Below, one piece after another: positions 59,644-64,000 of a stretch of DNA of 64,000 nt (the stretch's first letter is position 1; every line of letters begins with the position of its first letter). The stretch lies in assembly GCA_965208065.1 (NCBI GenBank), contig OZ242313.1:3224001-3288000 (forward strand), written 5' to 3'. A program made the translations under genes and the position numbers. Origin of the DNA: Bin103 sp002238925. Lineage in GTDB: Bacteria > Spirochaetota > Spirochaetia > SZUA-6 > Bin103. The notes beneath the pieces were generated by a model. It had not been told where the DNA came from. It did no database searches and saw only the letters and a list, made by a program, of their open reading frames with translations.

Positions 59644-61359
59644 ATGAACAAGACCTATGGATTTGCCGTGGTGCTCCTCGCCGCCGCGGCAATGTGGCTC
59701 TCCGCGGCAGGAGAGCAGGACAGCGAGATGGCCGCGGCAGGGGACGGCGGCCCGCAGTACGGGGGCACCCTGACCGCGGTCAGCGCCGCCTTCGTGATCG
59801 GCCCCGAGAGCCCCGACCCGGCTGACGGCCAGGGACACTCGACGCTCTTCCTGTCGCTGATCCAGGAACGCCCGCGCATCGGCGATCATGAGAAGTTCGG
59901 GCCCAAGGGCACCGGCGAGTATCCCTTTACGCTGGTCGGCCCGATGCCGGACAAGTACGCACGCGGGCTGCTGCTGGAAAGCTGGGACATCACACCGGAG
60001 CAGTTCACCTGGAACCTGCGCAAGGGCGTCATGTGGGCGGCGGACAACGTCGACTTCATGGAGAACCGCGAGATGGTCGCCGAGGACGTCGTCGCCGACC
60101 TGATGTACTACCGCGAGTCTCCCGCCGGGGCGCGCTTCAAGGGCGTGTCGGGCGACATTACCGCCACCGACTCCCACACCGTGGTAATCGAATTCACCGA
60201 GCTCGACGTCGGCATGCTGGACATCCTCACGCTCGGCGGTACGACCGCCATTTCGCCCCCCGAAATGGAGGCGGCCGGCATGGACAAGTGGGCAAACCAA
60301 GTCGGTACCGGACCGTTCATGTTCAGCGACTACGAGATCAACTCCCACATGACCTACGAGCGCAACCCCAACTACTGGGACAAGACCACCATTGACGGAC
60401 AGCAGTATCAGTTGCCGTTCGTGGACAAGGTGATCGTCCCGATCATCGCCGACGAGGCATCGATGGTGGCCGCGCTGCGCACCGGCAGGGCCGACATGGC
60501 CAGCTCGGTGTTCGCCGTGCACTGGCAGACGTTGGACGAGACCGCGCCCGAGCTGAACTCGCACCGGTTTCCAATCTCGTTCGGATCGACCGCTTACCTG
60601 AAGACCACCGAACCGCCGTTCGACAACCGCGACGTGCGCCGCGCCATGTTGGTCGGCACCGACCTGACCGGCTTCCAGAAGCTGCGCCAGGCGGGCGACC
60701 TGGAGTTGCCGACCCACTGGTTCCCGGTCGACCCGATCATGCCGTCCTACACACCGATGGATGAACTGCCGGAAGAGACGCGCATGCTGTACGACTACAA
60801 CCCGGAGAAGGCAAAGCAGATGCTTGCCGACGCCGGCTATCCGAATGGCTTCACCATCGACTACACCACCCTGGGCTGGCCGGAGTTCATGACCGACGGC
60901 GCGCTGCTCAAGGACCAGTGGGAGAAGATCGGCGTCACGGTCAACCTGCAGGGCTTCGAGGCCGCGGTGTGGAGCGCCCACGCGCGCGAACGGACCTACA
61001 CCGGCTCCATCCGGCAGGGCGTCTGCGGCGGCTGCCCGATGACCACGCTGCCGCGGTTCACCACCGGGCACACCCGCAACTACACCGACTGGTCCGATTC
61101 TCACTTCGACGCGCTCGTGGAGCAGTTGGTGAAAGAGCTGGACGCGGAAAAGCGCAACGAGCTGATCAAGGAAGCGTCCATCTACCTGCTCAACGAGGCG
61201 ATCGCCATTCCGCAGGCGGTCAAGGTACAGGGCCGCTTCTGGTGGCCGTGGATCAACAACTACTACGGCGAGACCTACATCGCGAGCACCAACACCTGGC
61301 TGGAGCCATCCGCCTGGGTGTGGATCGACCAGAACCTGAAGAAGGAGATGGGCTACTAA
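59644..61359 (+). CDS. ABC importer substrate-binding protein (family 5), third system
   Basis: Secreted binding protein of 571 residues. Signal MNKTYGFAVVLLAAAAMWLS ends in SAAGEQD, a form typical of spirochaete binding proteins. The sequence then has YGGTLTAVSAAFVIGPESPD, RKGVMWAADNVDFMENREMV, NPNYWDKTTIDGQQYQLPFV and ADAGYPNGFTIDYTTLGWPE. The C-terminus (WVWIDQNLKKEMGY) matches the paralogue at 43007. CAGGAGGT lies five bases before the ATG, and a perfect terminator follows the gene. It is the last gene of the importer after the two permeases. Confidence 0.93.
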   Translation: MNKTYGFAVVLLAAAAMWLSAAGEQDSEMAAAGDGGPQYGGTLTAVSAAFVIGPESPDPADGQGHSTLFLSLIQERPRIGDHEKFGPKGTGEYPFTLVGPMPDKYARGLLLESWDITPEQFTWNLRKGVMWAADNVDFMENREMVAEDVVADLMYYRESPAGARFKGVSGDITATDSHTVVIEFTELDVGMLDILTLGGTTAISPPEMEAAGMDKWANQVGTGPFMFSDYEINSHMTYERNPNYWDKTTIDGQQYQLPFVDKVIVPIIADEASMVAALRTGRADMASSVFAVHWQTLDETAPELNSHRFPISFGSTAYLKTTEPPFDNRDVRRAMLVGTDLTGFQKLRQAGDLELPTHWFPVDPIMPSYTPMDELPEETRMLYDYNPEKAKQMLADAGYPNGFTIDYTTLGWPEFMTDGALLKDQWEKIGVTVNLQGFEAAVWSAHARERTYTGSIRQGVCGGCPMTTLPRFTTGHTRNYTDWSDSHFDALVEQLVKELDAEKRNELIKEASIYLLNEAIAIPQAVKVQGRFWWPWINNYYGETYIASTNTWLEPSAWVWIDQNLKKEMGY

Positions 61360-61402
61360 CGCCCCGAAACCCGAATCGGGCGATTCTGATCGTCCAGAAG
61401 AG

Positions 61403-61436
61403 CGGCCACGGGAGTACATCCCGTGGCCGTTTTTTT
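61403..61436 (+). terminator. Strong rho-independent terminator
   Basis: Perfect 10-base stem cggccacggg/cccgtggccg (61403-61412 and 61420-61429), seven-base loop and T run 61430-61436. The exporter ATPase gene ends at 61439 on the other strand, so it may serve both directions. Confidence 0.9.
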
Positions 61437-61438
61437 GC

Positions 61439-62464
61439 TCATCCGTGTTCGGTGTTCCAGTCCTGGTAGATGTCGGCGATGACGTCGTCGATGCGGGAGC
61501 GGTGGGTCTCCACGTCGTGGATGACGGTCTGGGCGGATGCCTGCTGCAGCAGCGTGGTGATCGGCGTGCGGGCGGCGTCGAACGTGTAACGGTGGCGGTT
61601 GCCGTCGCTGCCGGAGAACCGGACGCCGGCGAGGGTCGGCGGATCGGCGGTGCCGGTATCGATGGTGAGATGGCGGCGGTCGCCGAAGCGGCGGCGCAGT
61701 TCCACGAAGTCGCCGTCGTAGGCAATGCGGCCGCGGTCGATCAGCACGATGCGCCCGGCCAGTTGCTCGAGCTCGTCCATGTCGTGGCTGGTCAGCATCA
61801 CGGTCACGCCGCGCTCCCGGTTCAGGGTGTTGATGAAGTCGAGGATGTTGCGCTTGGCGAGCACGTCGAGGCCGATGGTGGGCTCGTCCAGGAACAGGAT
61901 CTCCGGCTCGTGCAGCAGCATCAGCGCGATGTCGGCGCGCATTTTCTGGCCCAGGCTGAGCTGCCGCGCCAGAGTGTGAAAGAACTCGCCGATGCCGAGC
62001 AGATCCTTCACGAAGGCGAGCATCTCGTCGTAGCGCAAGCGCGGGATCTCCCACACCACCCGCTTCCACTCGAAGCTGGCCGCCACCGGCTGGTCCCACC
62101 ACAGCTCGGTGCGCTGCCCGAACACCACGCCGATGCGGCGCACGTAGGGCACCCGCTCGGTCATCGGGTCCATGCCGAGGCAGCGCACGGTGCCGGCGGT
62201 GGGCGCGAGCACGCTCGACAGCAGCTTCACGGTGGTGGACTTGCCGGCGCCGTTGGGCCCCGCGTAGGCGACGATCTCGCCGCGCCGGATCGCCAGGTTC
62301 ACCCCGCGCAGGGCGCGGATCTCGCGAACCGTGGGCCGGAACAGGTTGGTCAGGACATCGCGAAACCGCTCCGAGCGCTGGCGCTGGTAGAAGGTCTTGT
62401 CGACCTCGCGCAGCTCAACCGCGATGTCCCCAGGCGATGTAACGCTGCGATCCGGTCTGTGCAT
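61439..62464 (-). CDS. ABC-2 exporter ATP-binding protein, second system
   Basis: ATPase of 341 residues of the DrrA/NodI-like class. Walker A is GPNGAGKSTTVKLLSS, signature LSLGQKMRADIALM, Walker B ILFLDEPTIGLDVLAKR, and the switch His in LTSHDMDELEQL. The Q loop FGQRTELWWDQP is typical of this subgroup. ATG at 62464 was chosen; it overlaps the end of the preceding permease gene by 50 bases, which suggests coupling. It is the last gene of the operon, so the order here is permease-permease-ATPase, opposite to the trio at 1-3.7 kb. Substrate unknown. Confidence 0.9.
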   Translation of the reverse strand: MHRPDRSVTSPGDIAVELREVDKTFYQRQRSERFRDVLTNLFRPTVREIRALRGVNLAIRRGEIVAYAGPNGAGKSTTVKLLSSVLAPTAGTVRCLGMDPMTERVPYVRRIGVVFGQRTELWWDQPVAASFEWKRVVWEIPRLRYDEMLAFVKDLLGIGEFFHTLARQLSLGQKMRADIALMLLHEPEILFLDEPTIGLDVLAKRNILDFINTLNRERGVTVMLTSHDMDELEQLAGRIVLIDRGRIAYDGDFVELRRRFGDRRHLTIDTGTADPPTLAGVRFSGSDGNRHRYTFDAARTPITTLLQQASAQTVIHDVETHRSRIDDVIADIYQDWNTEHG

Positions 62465-63248
62465 AGTGCTCCATTCCCTTCTTGAATACGATTCCGGCAA
62501 CCAGGGCCAGCAGTAGCGCGGCCAGCGGCGTGTGCCAGAGGTGCGGCGCGGCGATGCCGAGCAGTTGGCGGCTCGGATACCAGGCGACGAAGCCGACCGG
62601 CAGCACGGTGAGCATGCCGGTCAGCACCACGGCGCTCAAGCCGTCGAGCGGGAACGCCTTGAGTTGATAGAGGAAGCCCACCGCGCGGCTCGACATCTCT
62701 TCGGCGGCCACCGGCGCCCAGAACGCCAGCGCGCCCCACAGGAACGAGAACGCCAGCGCCATGGCGCAGGAAGCGAGCAGGTTGGCGCCGAACAGCAGCC
62801 ACCACTGCACCGGGAATCCGGCGCCGAGCTGAACGACCGCCCACGCGGTGATGCCGGCGCCGGTGAGCAGCGACCAGCACCCGGAGAACGGCATGAACCC
62901 CTCGGTGAGCAGTCCCATCCACAGCGGCTGCGGCTGCACCAGCAGGTGGTCGAGCTGGCCGCGCCCGATGCGGCGGCTGATGTGCAGCACATTGTAGCTG
63001 AAGCCGACGTCCAGGAAGCCGCGCACCAGCGCCGCGTAGCCGAGCATGAAGATTACCTGGTCGCGCGACCAGAGGCCGATCCCGTCGAACCGCTCGGCGA
63101 GCAGGAACACCGCGGTGACGCCGGCCAGATTGAGGATCACGTCGCCGACCACGTTGATCAGGAAGAAGCGCAGATCCTTGGTCATCCACATGAAGTCGAG
63201 GTGCGCCTGCACCCGCCAGCGCGCGGCGACGGTCGTCAATACAGACAT
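62415..63248 (-). CDS. ABC-2 exporter permease, second system
   Basis: Membrane protein of 277 residues. It begins MSVLTTVAARWRVQAHLDFM and has hydrophobic segments such as FFLINVVGDVILNLAGVTAV, SLLTGAGITAWAVVQL, WWLLFGANLLASCAMALAFS and LLALVAGIVFKKGMEHY. A cytoplasmic segment RRIGRGQLDHLLVQPQPLWM matches the coupling region of ABC-2 permeases. ATG at 63248 follows a GGAGG-type stretch that is part of a duplicated direct repeat (63252-63268). Frame is open to 63722 but the extension overlaps the next gene. It partners with the permease at 63371. Confidence 0.85.
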   Translation of the reverse strand: MSVLTTVAARWRVQAHLDFMWMTKDLRFFLINVVGDVILNLAGVTAVFLLAERFDGIGLWSRDQVIFMLGYAALVRGFLDVGFSYNVLHISRRIGRGQLDHLLVQPQPLWMGLLTEGFMPFSGCWSLLTGAGITAWAVVQLGAGFPVQWWLLFGANLLASCAMALAFSFLWGALAFWAPVAAEEMSSRAVGFLYQLKAFPLDGLSAVVLTGMLTVLPVGFVAWYPSRQLLGIAAPHLWHTPLAALLLALVAGIVFKKGMEHYAQTGSQRYIAWGHRG

Positions 63249-63251
63249 CCG

Positions 63252-63386
63252 CTCAGCCTCCGTGCGTGGTGTTGGCCTGTCGGCCAACAACCGCAGTTCG
63301 GCTTGCGCCGAACTGCGTCGCGTGATGGCCGTTGTTGTGTACGCGCTTGCTGCCTGCAGCCAATTCGAACTCAGCCTCCGTGCGTG
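63252..63386. repeat. Small palindromic insertion flanked by 17-bp direct repeats
   Basis: The 17-base sequence ctcagcctccgtgcgtg occurs at 63252-63268 and 63370-63386. Between them is about 100 bases with two perfect hairpins: 7-base stem gttggcc/ggccaac (63271-63288) and 9-base stem cagttcggc/gccgaactg (63294-63315). The second repeat overlaps the stop of the permease at 63371. It resembles a REP- or MITE-like insertion with target duplication that split the coupled gene pair. Confidence 0.75.
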
Positions 63387-64000
63387 ACCAGGCGCTCGCG
63401 GTTGGCGCTCCACATCAGGTGGGCGAGCGGCCACAGCACCGCCACCCACGCCGCCTGCAGCGCGAGCAGGAGCAGCGCATCGCCGGTACCGGTGTAAATG
63501 CGCAACGGGGCCGACGCCAACGCCGCGAACGGCAGGTAGCCGAACACCTCGCCGATTCCCCACGGCATCAGCGCGAGCGGGATCACCACCCCCGACAGCA
63601 GCGCGCTGACGGCGGTGCGCAGCTTCATCATCGCGTACACGCTGTGCTCGAGCAGCACCATGATGCTCGCAAAGATGAAGTCGAGCGCGGCGGCCACCAG
63701 CAGCGCGAGTGCCACGCTGCACACGAACAGCAACGCCGCGCCCACGCCCGCCGGCAGCGGATTGACCCCCAGCAGCGGCGCCAGGCAGAACAGCGGCAGC
63801 GAGAACAGCAGCAGATCGCGCAGGCCGGCGCCGACCATCTCCGCCGTGAACTGGCCGAACACCCCTGCGGGGCGCAGAAACCGGTTGGCGATATCCCCGC
63901 TCGTGAGCGCCAGCTCGATCCCGGTGCCGAGGGTGAGCTGGCTGGCAAACGCCTCGGCAATCAGCGTGTAGGTCAGCACCGCCGCGCGCGTCATGCCGGA
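63371..64000 (-). CDS. ABC-2 exporter permease, first subunit (5' end outside window)
   Basis: Membrane protein, partial, with about 209 residues visible. The frame is still open at the right edge, and the first ATG in view (63994) may not be the true start because the family is usually about 260 residues. Hydrophobic segments include LRDLLLFSLPLFCLAPLLGV, LLFVCSVALALLVAAALDFI and LLLLALQAAWVAVLWPLAHL. It stops with TGA at 63371-63373, inside one copy of the 17-base direct repeat. First gene of the second exporter trio. Confidence 0.83.
   Translation of the reverse strand, partial: SGMTRAAVLTYTLIAEAFASQLTLGTGIELALTSGDIANRFLRPAGVFGQFTAEMVGAGLRDLLLFSLPLFCLAPLLGVNPLPAGVGAALLFVCSVALALLVAAALDFIFASIMVLLEHSVYAMMKLRTAVSALLSGVVIPLALMPWGIGEVFGYLPFAALASAPLRIYTGTGDALLLLALQAAWVAVLWPLAHLMWSANRERLVTHGG

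Overview
This is a GC-rich bacterial chromosome segment of about 64 kb, with densely packed genes and short co-oriented operons. No rRNA, tRNA, CRISPR array, transposase or phage gene was recognised. The substrate-binding proteins have spirochaete-style signal peptides whose mature part begins after short motifs such as FASGETD and SAAGEQD. Together with the many phytanoyl-CoA dioxygenase (PhyH) genes, sulfatases, dipeptide-type ABC importers, a leucine-rich-repeat protein and toxin-antitoxin debris, this suggests an uncultured, possibly host- or sponge-associated Spirochaetota-like heterotroph. That taxonomy is an inference and was not tested.

Layout. 1-5 kb (minus strand): truncated threonine aldolase, an ABC-2 exporter (ATPase plus two permeases) and a VKOR-DsbA fusion. 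5-9.3 kb: GltS-like symporter, SUI1/YciH factor and a PhyH dioxygenase fused to HEAT repeats. 9.4-17 kb: catabolic block with a 2-hydroxyacid dehydrogenase, L-fuconate dehydratase, a short-chain dehydrogenase lacking its usual C-terminus, a flavin monooxygenase-like protein, a GMC oxidoreductase and an isopropylmalate-dehydrogenase-like enzyme. 17-22 kb: leishmanolysin-like lipoprotein, ATP-dependent DNA ligase, LRR protein and YfbR-like nucleotidase. 22-26.2 kb: first dipeptide-type ABC importer. 26-35 kb: CehA/McbA PHP hydrolase, three PhyH enzymes, two sulfatases (one with Thr in place of the formylglycine Cys) and a Uma2-like nuclease with a remnant of a second copy. 35-39.4 kb: hydantoinase/oxoprolinase subunits HyuA and HyuB and a repeat-built coiled-coil membrane protein.

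40-53 kb is the unusual part. It contains two near-identical AAA-ATPase/PD-(D/E)XK genes, the second ABC importer with nine tandem 82/83-bp units between its two permease genes, a Fic-family gene that has lost its catalytic motif by an apparent in-frame deletion, a DinJ/YafQ toxin-antitoxin pair with a truncated second antitoxin copy, and a patchwork of short fragments of neighbouring genes (permease tail, AAA gene, binding protein, YoeB-like toxin tail). It looks like a recombination hotspot.

53-64 kb: another PhyH enzyme, two beta-propeller (GH32/GH43-like) glycosidase-type proteins, the third ABC importer and, at the right edge, a second ABC-2 exporter trio whose two permease genes are separated by a small palindromic insertion. 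All three importers lack local OppD/OppF-type ATPases, so they presumably use ATPases encoded elsewhere. The overall picture is uptake and breakdown of sugars, sulfated or otherwise decorated oligosaccharides and other organic solutes.
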